59,219 nt of DNA from Azospirillum humicireducens (lineage in GTDB: Bacteria; Pseudomonadota; Alphaproteobacteria; Azospirillales; Azospirillaceae). The stretch lies in assembly GCF_001639105.2 (NCBI RefSeq), contig NZ_CP028904.1:81770-140988 (forward strand), read 5' to 3'. The translations under genes and the position numbers were made by a program. Shown one piece after another: positions 25,131 to 32,898 of this stretch. The notes beneath the pieces were generated by a model. That model made no database searches. It saw only the letters and a list, made by a program, of their open reading frames with translations, and had not been told where the DNA came from. Position 1 is the stretch's first letter, and every line of letters starts with the position of its first letter.

Positions 25131-25246
25131 GGCAAGCTCCAGGCTTCGGGGGGCGTGCCCGCCGGCTTGGGCGGGACTGGCCCCCGCGGCTTTCGTCCGT
25201 CGGACGGATCGGGCGTGATGCCCGGAGGTGGCAGGCGCGGGACCGT

Positions 25247-26368
25247 TCAGGGAACCGCCACCACCTGGAACTTGCCGTCCTTCACCATCATCCGCGCCAG
25301 CGACTTGGACGGTTCGCGGGTGGCGGGGTCGAAGCTGGTGGCGCCGGTGACGCCGGGATAGGCGGTTGTGGATGCCAGCGCGTCGCGCAGGCTCTGGCGC
25401 GTCACCGCGGGGCCGGCCTTGGCCACGGCGTCGAGCATGATGCCGACAGCGTCGTAGGCCTGGGCGGCGAACATGCCGGGCTCGGCCTTGTAGCGCGCCG
25501 AGTATTCCGTCACGAAGCTGCGCACCGCCGGGTCGGGATTGTCCGGGGTGAAGGTGGTCGCCAGATGCAGCCCCTCGACCGATCCGCGTCCCAGTTCGAT
25601 CAGCTTGGGCGAATAGAGGGAGCTGGTGCCGTAGAGCGGGATGGTGATGCCCAGCTGTTCGCGCTGCTGGGCCAGGGCCGCGCCCTCTTCATAGAACATG
25701 GCGAGATAGATCACGTCCGGCTTCTGCCGCGCGACCTTGGTCAGGATGGAGCGGAAATCGCGGTTGCCGGGGTTGAAGGCTTCGGTGGAGACGATCTTGC
25801 CGCCCTTGGCCTTGAAACCGGCGACGAAGCCGTCGAGCGCCGAGATGCCCCAGTCGTTCTGGATGTAGATCACCGCCGCCGACTTCAGGCCGCCGGCCAG
25901 GATCCAGTCGGCATTGTAGGGACCTTCGAAGGCCTGGGTGGTGATGTTGCGGAACTGCCAGGGGCTGATCTTGGTGAAGTCGGGATGGGAGGCGGTCTGT
26001 GACAGCTGCGGCATCTTCTCTGCGGCATAGATCTCGCCGGCCGCCATCGAGACGGTGGAGGAGAAATCGCCGATCACCCCGACGATCTTCGGATTGTCCA
26101 GGAATTTGCGGGCGATGTTGCGCGCTTCCTTGGGGTCGTCCTTGCTGTCCTCGAAGGCGATGGAGACGGTGGCGCCCGCCAGCTTGCCGGACTTGTTGAA
26201 CTCCTCCAGCTTGATCTGCGCCGCGTTGCGGAACATCTCGCCATATTGGCTGCGGTCGCCGCTGAGCGGAGCCTGATAGCCGATGACGATCTCGCGGTCG
26301 GCCGCGGTTGCGGAACCGGCGGCCAGCAAGGTGCCGAGGACGGCGCCGAGGATGAGGTGCCTCTTCAT
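25247..26368 (-). CDS. livK: Periplasmic substrate-binding protein of the Liv-type importer
   Basis: A 373-residue type I periplasmic binding protein. Residues 1-22 are a signal peptide (AAGSATA/ADR), then the LivK fold opening with IVIGYQAPLSGDRSQYGEMFRNAAQ and containing VVGVIGDFSS-like and SQTASHPDFT segments that line the amino-acid site. It determines the specificity of the importer. Its closeness to two ATC-hydrolase-family genes and a cysteine desulfhydrase suggests a sulfur amino acid or thiazoline ligand rather than leucine; this is untested. Confidence 0.92.
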   Translation of the reverse strand: MKRHLILGAVLGTLLAAGSATAADREIVIGYQAPLSGDRSQYGEMFRNAAQIKLEEFNKSGKLAGATVSIAFEDSKDDPKEARNIARKFLDNPKIVGVIGDFSSTVSMAAGEIYAAEKMPQLSQTASHPDFTKISPWQFRNITTQAFEGPYNADWILAGGLKSAAVIYIQNDWGISALDGFVAGFKAKGGKIVSTEAFNPGNRDFRSILTKVARQKPDVIYLAMFYEEGAALAQQREQLGITIPLYGTSSLYSPKLIELGRGSVEGLHLATTFTPDNPDPAVRSFVTEYSARYKAEPGMFAAQAYDAVGIMLDAVAKAGPAVTRQSLRDALASTTAYPGVTGATSFDPATREPSKSLARMMVKDGKFQVVAVP

Positions 26369-26411
26369 GGTGCTGCTCCCTTTCGACGGGACGGGTTCGA
26401 TGGGGCGGGGA

Positions 26412-26909
26412 TCAATGCGCGGCGGCCGGGGCCGTACGGCCCGGCGTGATGGTCAGGTGGCAGCAGGTGCTGCGGCCCGGCTTCCAGGTGTCGACCTCGA
26501 TGTCGAACCCGGCCGTCTCGAAGGTGCCCTTGTCGACCGAACCGGCGAGTTCGCACAGCGTCTCCACCGTCTCCACCGGCAGCTTCGCCTCCATCCAGGC
26601 CTCCTTCAGCGGGCAGGTGTGGAAGCGGATCTCCAGCACCTCGTCGGTGCAGCGCACGACCTCCGGCCCGAACTGGGCCTCGGCGTCGGGGATGAATTTC
26701 AGGAAGGAGTCCCTCAGACCCGCCAGATCGGCCGGGGCATGGGGAGCGAAGTTGTGCGCGATGGCCGCCCCCCGGCGGTAGATGGTGCGGGCCATGATCT
26801 CCCTGGCCTTGTCGTCGCCGATCTCCTTGCGCATCTCGTCGAAGGCGGCCTCATAGACCATGGCGCGGCTTTTCATTGCGTCCCGCAAGAGCTTGCGAAA
26901 ATCGTCCAT
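26412..26909 (-). CDS. ATC-hydrolase-family protein (copy 1)
   Basis: A 165-residue protein that I place in the L-2-amino-thiazoline-4-carboxylic acid hydrolase family. Support comes from the FRKLLRDAMKSRA start, the KAREIMARTIYRRGAAIA helix, the FHTCPLKEAWMEA motif and the C-terminal TCCHLTIT strand with paired cysteines. It is shorter and diverged from the copy at 21080-21631. It lies between the desulfhydrase and livK genes. Function as a ring-opening hydrolase is likely from family and context but less sure than for copy 2. Confidence 0.7.
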   Translation of the reverse strand: MDDFRKLLRDAMKSRAMVYEAAFDEMRKEIGDDKAREIMARTIYRRGAAIAHNFAPHAPADLAGLRDSFLKFIPDAEAQFGPEVVRCTDEVLEIRFHTCPLKEAWMEAKLPVETVETLCELAGSVDKGTFETAGFDIEVDTWKPGRSTCCHLTITPGRTAPAAAH

Positions 26910-26974
26910 CGGTGAAGTCTCCTGTTCGTATCGGCTGCTTTTCTTGGTGGCGACAGCTCGATTTTTTCTTTTGT

Positions 26975-28126
26975 TCAGAGCGGCGCGCCGCCCTGAAGGA
27001 ACTGCTCGATTCTCTCCTCGACCGCGGCGGTGTCGAAGCCGGCCTGCCGCATCCAGGATTCGTCATGGTAGGTGTTGCGGTAGCGTTCGCCGGAATCGCA
27101 GATCAGCGTCACCAGCGACCCGGAGCGGCCGGCATCCCGCATCCGCCCCGCGATCCAGCACAGCGCGAAGAAGTTCGTCCCGGTGGAGCCGCCGACCTTG
27201 CGGCCGAGGCGCCGCGACAGCACCCTCATCGCCGCCAGCGATGCGGTGTCCGGCACCTTGATCATCTGATCGATCACCTCGGGGATGAAGGACGGTTCGA
27301 CGCGCGGCCGGCCGATTCCCTCGATCCGCGATCCGCGCTCGCAGGTCATCGTGCTGCTGCGGCTGGTGAAGCTGTCGTAGAAGACGGAATGTTCGGCATC
27401 GGGCACGCACAGCCGCGTGGCAAGATGGCGGTAGCGGATGTAGCGGCCGATGGTGGCGGCGGTGCCGCCGGTGCCGGCGCTCATGACGATCCAATCCGGC
27501 ACCGGATGGTGTTCGTTGCGCATCTGGTCGAAGATGGACTGCGCGATGTTGTTGGCGCGCCAGTCGGTCGCCCGCTCCGCGTAGGTGAACTGGTCGAGAT
27601 AGACCCCGCCGAGCCGGGTCGCCAGGGCGGCGGCCTCGGCATAGATCGCCTGCGAACTCTCCACGAACCGGCAGTGACCGCCATAGAGCTCGATCGCGGC
27701 GATCTTCTCCGCCGACGTTCCCCGCGGCATCACCGCATAGAAGGGCAGGCCGAGCAGCCGGGCGAAATAAGCCTCCGACACCGCGGTGGAGCCCGACGAC
27801 GCCTCGATCACCGGCGTTCCGTTCCCGATGCGGCCGTTGCAGATGGCGAACAGCAGCAGCGACCGGGCAACGCGATGCTTCAGGCTGCCGGTGGGGTGGG
27901 TCGACTCGTCCTTCAGATAGATGTCGAGTCCGGCAAGGGCCGGGACGTCCAGTTTCAGCAGGGGGGTGTCGGGGGATCGCACCGCCTCGGTCTCCAGCAG
28001 CCCGATCGCCTGCCGAACCCAGTCGCTTCGGCCGGACTCGGGCAAAGGCGTGAAATCGAGGCGAACGGGGGGGAGCGAGGGCCGGGCGGCCGGCTGCGCG
28101 GACAGGATCCGCGGGGAAGCGGTCAT
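26975..28126 (-). CDS. PLP-dependent cysteine desulfhydrase, Cds1-like
   Basis: A 383-residue fold-type II PLP enzyme of the cysteine synthase family. PLP lysine is K83 in HPTGSLKHRVAR; the SSGSTAVSEAYFARLLG motif binds the substrate carboxylate and SAGTGGTAATIGRY the cofactor phosphate. A late GGSTGTNFFALCWIA segment is typical of Cds1 desulfhydrases, which split cysteine to pyruvate, ammonia and sulfide rather than make it. I chose the ATG at 28126. It starts 7 bases after ridA, whose product would clear the 2-aminoacrylate released, supporting a degradative role. Confidence 0.82.
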   Translation of the reverse strand: MTASPRILSAQPAARPSLPPVRLDFTPLPESGRSDWVRQAIGLLETEAVRSPDTPLLKLDVPALAGLDIYLKDESTHPTGSLKHRVARSLLLFAICNGRIGNGTPVIEASSGSTAVSEAYFARLLGLPFYAVMPRGTSAEKIAAIELYGGHCRFVESSQAIYAEAAALATRLGGVYLDQFTYAERATDWRANNIAQSIFDQMRNEHHPVPDWIVMSAGTGGTAATIGRYIRYRHLATRLCVPDAEHSVFYDSFTSRSSTMTCERGSRIEGIGRPRVEPSFIPEVIDQMIKVPDTASLAAMRVLSRRLGRKVGGSTGTNFFALCWIAGRMRDAGRSGSLVTLICDSGERYRNTYHDESWMRQAGFDTAAVEERIEQFLQGGAPL

Positions 28127-28133
28127 GACATCC

Positions 28134-28511
28134 TCAAAGAGCGATGATGGCGTCGATCTCGACCGACGCGCCCAGGGGCAGGGCCGATACTTCGACGGTC
28201 GTGCGGGCGGGGAAGGGCGCCTGGAAGAAGCCGGCATAGACCTCGTTCACCGCCTTGAACTGGCCGAGATCGGTGACGTAGACGGTCATCTTGACCGCTT
28301 TGCCCAGGCTGGTGCCGGCGGCCTCGGCGATCGCCGCGAGGTTGGTCAGGCTCTGTCTTGCCTGGGCCGGCGCGTCCGTGCCGGCGAAGCTCCCGCTGGC
28401 CGGGTCGATCGGCAATTGCCCGGAGACGAACAGCAGGCCGGCGGCGATGCGGGCCTGCGCATAAGGGCCGATGGCGGCCGGGGCTTTCTCTGTTGCGACG
28501 TGATCGGTCAT
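28134..28511 (-). CDS. ridA: RidA family 2-iminobutanoate/2-iminopropanoate deaminase
   Basis: A 125-residue RidA/YER057c protein. Core motifs are GPYAQARIAAGLLFVSGQLPIDP, the VKMTVYVTDLGQF strand and the C-terminal PARTTVEVSALPLGASVEIDAI with the conserved arginine (ARTTVE) that holds the imine carboxylate. It hydrolyses reactive enamines such as 2-aminoacrylate, a product of cysteine desulfhydrase. It is the first gene of the minus-strand operon and is divergent from the DecR-like regulator. Confidence 0.93.
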   Translation of the reverse strand: MTDHVATEKAPAAIGPYAQARIAAGLLFVSGQLPIDPASGSFAGTDAPAQARQSLTNLAAIAEAAGTSLGKAVKMTVYVTDLGQFKAVNEVYAGFFQAPFPARTTVEVSALPLGASVEIDAIIAL

Positions 28512-28681
28512 CGAACGGCCTTTGCTGTGATGGCGGGCGCCAGTTGCTTAAGGGCTGAGCGTTCTGCCCATTTCGGGGCAGGCGAATGCATACGAAATCA
28601 GCAAAAGAGAAAGGATTTTCTTCTTGCGAGCAGATTTGACAAAATCATTTGCATCATCCGCAGATTTCCAGAGGGTGCCCC
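28512..28681. promoter_or_regulatory. Divergent promoter region between ridA operon and DecR-like gene
   Basis: An AT-rich 170-base gap. It contains an inverted repeat GATTT-GACA-AAATC (28633-28646), whose centre includes a TTGACA, and AAATCATTTGC beside it. The octamer GCAGATTT occurs at about 28630 and again 32 bases on. These are candidate DecR/Lrp-type binding sites; binding is inferred. Confidence 0.4.
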
Positions 28682-29152
28682 ATGACCATCGACGCCACCG
28701 ACCGGAAAATCCTGGCGGCCCTTCAGGCCGACGCGGGCCTTTCGCTTGCCGATCTCGGCAAGCAGGTGGGCCTGTCGACGACTCCCTGCTGGCGCCGCAT
28801 TCAACGCCTTGAGCAGGAAGGATATATCCGCAAGCGCGTTGTGCTGTTGGACAGGGCCAGATTGAATGTGGACGTGACGGTCTTTGTGGCGGTCCGTACC
28901 AGCAATCATTCTGCCGAGTGGTTGGAGAAATTCCGGAATGTCGTGGCTGGCATACCTGAGGTTGTCGATCTTTACCGTCTGAGCGGTGAGATTGACTATT
29001 TGCTGCGGGTGGTCATTCCCGACATCAAAGCATATGACGCTTTTTATAGAAAATTAATTGAAAGAATTGAGCTTCAGGATGTGTCGTCAATGTTTGCGAT
29101 GGAGGAGATGAAATCGACAACGGAGATTCCCCTTTCCTACGCTTTATCATAG
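28682..29152 (+). CDS. decR: Lrp/AsnC regulator, DecR-like (cysteine-responsive)
   Basis: A 156-residue Lrp/AsnC-family regulator with an N-terminal winged helix (DRKILAALQADAGLSLADLGKQVGLSTTPCWRRIQRLEQEGYI) and an alpha/beta RAM effector domain. The TTPCWRR recognition helix is characteristic of the DecR (YbaO) group, which activates cysteine desulfhydrase genes in response to cysteine. ATG 28682 gives the standard N-terminus. Divergence from ridA-cds1 makes control of that operon very plausible. The gene name is by analogy. Confidence 0.85.
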   Translation: MTIDATDRKILAALQADAGLSLADLGKQVGLSTTPCWRRIQRLEQEGYIRKRVVLLDRARLNVDVTVFVAVRTSNHSAEWLEKFRNVVAGIPEVVDLYRLSGEIDYLLRVVIPDIKAYDAFYRKLIERIELQDVSSMFAMEEMKSTTEIPLSYALS

Positions 29153-29170
29153 CAAATCATGATGATTTGC
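29152..29170. repeat. 19-bp inverted repeat at the end of the DecR-like gene
   Basis: GCAAATCAT-G-ATGATTTGC, with 9-base arms around one base, begins in the stop codon of the regulator. It has no T-tract, so an operator is as likely as a terminator; the related word AAATCATTTGC occurs upstream of the same gene. Confidence 0.6.
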
Positions 29171-29526
29171 GGTCGAAAGGATGAACGCAGGTCAGGAATT
29201 AAATTACTGCCGCTTCATCCTTGTGAACAATAATATGCCACGGCGAAAGTGATAATTTTTTACTTTTTTGATCGAGCCCGCGCATAACAATAGAAAAGTT
29301 TTCCATATTTAAAGCAGAATGGAGAAAATTTCATCGCCAGCGGTATGAGGTGGCGCTGGACGCAGGCAAGCTGCTGTCATCGCGCACGGGGACAGGCCGG
29401 GGGACGAGCCCCTCTTCGACTACGAGATCGAGTGGACTGCCGTTTCGACGTCAACACGACCCGCGTCTTTACCCTGTCCCGGTTGGCGACGCGGCTCCAA
29501 GATTCCCGTCAGCCTGAACGCCGCAT

Positions 29527-29559
29527 GGACGCACGCGCCATGACATGGCGCGCGCGTCC
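29527..29559. repeat. 33-base near-perfect palindrome
   Basis: Arms GGACGC-A-CGCGCCATG and CATGGCGCG-C-GCGTCC surround a single base; 15 of 16 positions pair. Such a structure could be a terminator stem, a REP-like element or a recombination or protein site. No T-run follows on either strand. Confidence 0.7.
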
Positions 29560-29629
29560 ACGCAGCGTTCAATGGGGAGCCCGGCAAGCTCACCCGCTGC
29601 CTTGCATTGGAATTGGCCGGTTCCGTCGC

Positions 29630-29662
29630 GAAGACCCCGTACTCTCATGGAGCGGGGTCTTC
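29630..29662 (-). terminator. Hairpin after the ureohydrolase gene
   Basis: GAAGACCCCG and CGGGGTCTTC form a perfect 10-base stem with a 13-base loop, 18 bases beyond the ureohydrolase stop. It lacks a T-tract, so it is a probable rather than certain terminator or mRNA-stabilising hairpin. Confidence 0.5.
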
Positions 29663-29679
29663 AGGAAACCCGGTGTGGC

Positions 29680-30732
29680 TCACGCCCGCCGTCTCTGCAG
29701 GGCACGGGTGGCGAGGCACAATTCTTCGAACAGGATCTGCGCACCCACCTGGGCGGTGTTGCTGGTCGGATCATATTGCGGAGCCACCTCCACCACGTCG
29801 GCACCGATCACGTCCAACCCATCCAGGCCGCGCAGGATGGCCAGCGCCTCGCGCGAGGTCAGGCCGCCCACCTCCGGGGTGCCGGTGCCGGGAGCATAGA
29901 CCGGGTCGAGGCAATCGACGTCGAAGGAGATGTAGACCGGGCCGTCGCCCACCACTTCGCGGGCTTTGGCGATGACTGCCTTGACTCCCATCTCCTCGAC
30001 GTCCTCGGCGTGCAGCACCGTCATGCCGGACTCGTAGGAGAACTCCCAGAAGAACTCTGCGCTGCCGCGGATGCCGATCTGGATGGTGCGGTCCGGATCC
30101 AGCACGCCGTCGAGGACGGCGGTACGGAAGGGGCCGCTGTGGTGGAAGCGGGCGCCGTCGCCGACCCCGCTGGTGTCGCAATGGGCGTCGAAGTGCACCA
30201 GTCCGACAGGGCGGTCGCTGCCCAGGCTTTTCAGGATCGAACCGGTGATAGAATGATCGCCGCCGACCGACAGCGGAACGACGCCGGCCTTCGCCAGACG
30301 GGCATAGAAGGCCTGGATGTCGTGATGGCAGCTGTCATGGCTGAGATAATTGGCGAAGGGCACGTCACCGATGTCGGCGATCTCCGCCAGGGTGGCCGGC
30401 GCCAGCTTCAGCACATGGTCGTAGGGGCCGATGCGGTCGGTGTTGCGCAGCGCCCGCGGCCCGAAGCGGGAGCCTGCCCGGTTGGTCACGCCGAGGTCGA
30501 GCGGCACCCCGACCAGGGCGATGTCCAGCCCGCCGAAATCCGGCAGCGCGGCGACATCGGTGCGCAGCGGCGCATCAAGCAGGGTTCCCGCGTCGGAATA
30601 GGGCTGGCGCGGCGCCTCGGCCCCGCGGAACACAGCCTCCGCCACCGCCCGGAACTGGGAGTCGAAGAAATCGGCCGGCGTCGCGTTGCCGTAGCGTTCG
30701 CGCAGGCGCGCCAGCTTCGCACTGTCCACCAT
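29680..30732 (-). CDS. Ureohydrolase (agmatinase/guanidinobutyrase family)
   Basis: A 350-residue arginase-fold enzyme. All manganese ligands are present: H160 (GGDHS), D182, H184 and D186 (FDAHCD) and D271, D273 (SFDVDCLDP). It removes urea from a guanidino compound. The N-terminus and length suit agmatinase or guanidinobutyrase rather than arginase. It is 47 bases downstream of a flavin monoamine oxidase, in the same direction, pointing to guanidinobutyrate or a related guanidino acid made from the amine. I used ATG 30732; a longer frame upstream is a shadow of the oxidase. Confidence 0.9.
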   Translation of the reverse strand: MVDSAKLARLRERYGNATPADFFDSQFRAVAEAVFRGAEAPRQPYSDAGTLLDAPLRTDVAALPDFGGLDIALVGVPLDLGVTNRAGSRFGPRALRNTDRIGPYDHVLKLAPATLAEIADIGDVPFANYLSHDSCHHDIQAFYARLAKAGVVPLSVGGDHSITGSILKSLGSDRPVGLVHFDAHCDTSGVGDGARFHHSGPFRTAVLDGVLDPDRTIQIGIRGSAEFFWEFSYESGMTVLHAEDVEEMGVKAVIAKAREVVGDGPVYISFDVDCLDPVYAPGTGTPEVGGLTSREALAILRGLDGLDVIGADVVEVAPQYDPTSNTAQVGAQILFEELCLATRALQRRRA

Positions 30733-30779
30733 GTCGTGATCTCCTGTTCGATCGTGTTCTTGCTTGCTTTTCCTTGTTT

Positions 30780-32156
30780 TTACGCCGTCGCCAGGGCGGT
30801 CGTGATCTCGGCGGCGACGCGCTCGCCGGACCGGATGGCGCCGTCCATGTAGCCTGGCCAGCGGCTGGCGGTTTCGGTGCCGGCCCAATGGATCAGGCCG
30901 CAGGGCGCCGTCAGCGCCGGGCCGAGACGGGTCCAGACACCCGGGATCATGAAGCCGGCATAGCCGCCGCGCGAATATTCCTCCTCCAGCCAGGACAGCT
31001 CGATGAACTCGCGCACCTCCAGTGCGCGCGGGCCGAACAACCGCGCCAGCGCGTTCAGCACAGCGGTCCGCCGCTCCCCGGCGCTGCGGCCGGTCCACTC
31101 CTTGGCGTCCTCACCCTCGATGAAGCAGACCATCACGCCGGGCTGGCCGGAAGCCGGCGAATTGTCGTAGGTCAGGCTGATCGGGCCATCCTGGTTGACC
31201 GCCATGCCCGACAGCCCGTCCTCGCGCCAGAAGGGCGTGTCGTAGAAGCACTGGATCTTGATGCAGGCGCCCATCGGCATGCGCTGGGTCAGGTGGTCGC
31301 GCTGACCGGGCAGGGCGGGGCTGTAGCGCAGGCGCCCGGCAAGCGCCGGGGGCAGGGTGACGACGACGCGGTCGGCGCGCAGGGTGCCGCCGGCATGCTC
31401 GATGGTGACGCCGCTGCCGTCCTGGGTGATGGAGGTGACCGGACAGTTGAAGCGGATGTCGTCGCGCACGGTGTCGGCCAGCCGTTCGGCCAGATGCTGG
31501 GCGCCCTTGGTGAAGCGCCGTTCCTGCGCGCCGCCGGACATGCCGATCAGGCTGGCCAGCCCGCCGCCGGCCTTGATGTAGACCATCACATGCAGCATCG
31601 AAAGTTCGCGGGAGTCGGCCGCCAGCACCGAATTGGCCAGAAAACGCATCCAAAAGGCAGCCTCCGGCGTGTTGGCGGTGCGGACGATCCACTGCTCGAA
31701 GGTGATGCTGTCCAGCTCTTTGGCGTTGGGCGTCTCCCACGGGCGCTCGGCGTCGGCGCTGGCCGCCAGTGCGTCGAGGGCGCCGAAGATCGCTTCTGCA
31801 TCGGCGAGGCCGACCGGCTCATGCGGCGGCATCAGCCCGGCGAAGCGCATCAGCTTGCCGTCATAGAGGCAGAGATTCTCGCCCGCCTCATAGGAGGGAA
31901 AGGTTTCGACCCCCAGTTCCTCGGCCAGTGCGATCACGCGGTCCTGGCCCGGACCGATCCACTGGCCGCCGACATCCACCGGCGTGCCATCCTGCGCCGC
32001 CTTGGTGTTGATGCGCCCGCCGACCCGGTCGCGGGCTTCCAGGACGGTGACGCGGTGGCCGGCGGCCTTCAGGGCGCGGGCGGCGGTCAGTCCGGCGAAG
32101 CCCGCGCCGATGACGGCGATATGGCGGGAAGCGGTGTGGATCGGGGTGTTGCCCAT
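30780..32156 (-). CDS. Flavin monoamine oxidase
   Basis: A 458-residue flavin amine oxidase. The N-terminal FAD motif is IAVIGAGFAGLTAARALKAAGHRVTVLEARDRVGGR in outline, followed by DVGGQWIGPGQDR, a monoamine/putrescine oxidase hallmark, and a C-terminal HWAGTETASRWPGYMDGAIRSGERVA that closes the FAD site. Expected reaction: amine to aldehyde, ammonia and peroxide. It lies 24 bases after the TetR gene and before the ureohydrolase, so agmatine or another guanidinoalkylamine is a reasonable substrate. Confidence 0.9.
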   Translation of the reverse strand: MGNTPIHTASRHIAVIGAGFAGLTAARALKAAGHRVTVLEARDRVGGRINTKAAQDGTPVDVGGQWIGPGQDRVIALAEELGVETFPSYEAGENLCLYDGKLMRFAGLMPPHEPVGLADAEAIFGALDALAASADAERPWETPNAKELDSITFEQWIVRTANTPEAAFWMRFLANSVLAADSRELSMLHVMVYIKAGGGLASLIGMSGGAQERRFTKGAQHLAERLADTVRDDIRFNCPVTSITQDGSGVTIEHAGGTLRADRVVVTLPPALAGRLRYSPALPGQRDHLTQRMPMGACIKIQCFYDTPFWREDGLSGMAVNQDGPISLTYDNSPASGQPGVMVCFIEGEDAKEWTGRSAGERRTAVLNALARLFGPRALEVREFIELSWLEEEYSRGGYAGFMIPGVWTRLGPALTAPCGLIHWAGTETASRWPGYMDGAIRSGERVAAEITTALATA

Positions 32157-32180
32157 GGTGTCTCCGGGGGTGGGAGGGGG

Positions 32181-32837
32181 TTAGAGATACATGCGTTGGG
32201 CCGCGACGATCAGATTCTGGATTTGCTGTCTGGCCCGCGGCGTGTTGGCGGTGGCGAGCCACTGGAGGACGGTGCCGACGAAGCCGGTGAAGACGAAATT
32301 CGCCAGGCTGTCGAGGTCGATGTCCAGTGAGCCGGTCGTGATCTCGGTGGAGGAGGCGAGCGCGTCGCGGTACAGCAGCAGAAGCTCCTCGTACTTCTTC
32401 TTCCCCATCCACTCCGACCCGGGGGTCGTCAGGGCGTAGAGCGTGAGGTCGTAGAGCGTCAGCTGTTCTTCCGGTGCGCGCTGAACCTCGCTCCAGATGA
32501 AGGTCAGCAGATGGTCGATCCGGTCCCGCAGGGGTTCCGGCTTGGAAAAGGCCATATCCAGTTCCTGCCGGTAATGCGCGGTCAGATGGCCGAGCACGCT
32601 GAGCAGGATCGTTTCCTTGCTTTCGAACTGGTAATGCAGCGTCGCGAGGTTGATTCCCGCTTCCGCCGCGATCTTGCGTGTCGTGGCGCCATGCACACCC
32701 TCCTTGGCGATGACGGTGATCGCCGCCTGCAGGATGGTTTCGCGCTTGGCCTCACTCTTCGCTCTCCGTAGCACCTTCGGTTTCCTCCTTGGGTCGACGC
32801 GGGGCTGCGCGCGGAAAAGGCGCGCAGGGCCGGGCAT
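32181..32837 (-). CDS. TetR/AcrR-family regulator
   Basis: A 218-residue regulator. The N-terminal helix-turn-helix shows ETILQAAITVIAKEGVHGATTRKIAAEAGINLATLHYQFESKETI (in outline), then an all-helical ligand domain. The first 20 residues are basic and unusual, so the true start could be a little downstream. It heads the minus-strand oxidase-ureohydrolase operon and has an operator-like palindrome just upstream (32867-32887), so autoregulation is likely. Confidence 0.9.
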   Translation of the reverse strand: MPGPARLFRAQPRVDPRRKPKVLRRAKSEAKRETILQAAITVIAKEGVHGATTRKIAAEAGINLATLHYQFESKETILLSVLGHLTAHYRQELDMAFSKPEPLRDRIDHLLTFIWSEVQRAPEEQLTLYDLTLYALTTPGSEWMGKKKYEELLLLYRDALASSTEITTGSLDIDLDSLANFVFTGFVGTVLQWLATANTPRARQQIQNLIVAAQRMYL

Positions 32838-32866
32838 TCCGGCACCATCGGCCGGCAGGGAACCGA

Positions 32867-32887
32867 AACTAGGTCAATTGACTAGTT
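32867..32887. promoter_or_regulatory. Operator-like palindrome upstream of the TetR gene
   Basis: AACTA-G-GTCAATTGAC-TAGTT is palindromic apart from one extra base, with a perfect 10-base core. It sits 30 bases before the TetR start. Its core word GGTCAA recurs upstream of the MFS operon at 34506-34533. Confidence 0.55.
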
Positions 32888-32898
32888 CGTGCTAGGAT

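Larger units (their letters stand above)
29153..29679. other. Non-coding gap with two strong hairpins
   Basis: These 527 bases lie between the 3' ends of the DecR-like gene and the ureohydrolase. The first 190 bases are unusually AT-rich for this genome. The second part is GC-rich and has broken reading frames with no recognisable protein. It contains a 33-base near-perfect palindrome at 29527-29559 and a 10-base-stem hairpin at 29630-29662. I see no gene. Confidence 0.6.

Noticed and set aside
29345..29899. Plus-strand ORF of 184 codons past the DecR-like gene
   Set aside because: Its 3' half overlaps the ureohydrolase and its 5' half shows no family; I could not rebuild a pseudogene in any frame.
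30780..32156. The amine oxidase as an arginine 2-monooxygenase working with the amidase
   Set aside because: The protein is about 100 residues shorter than amino-acid 2-monooxygenases and has the GGQWIGPGQDR motif of monoamine/putrescine oxidases.
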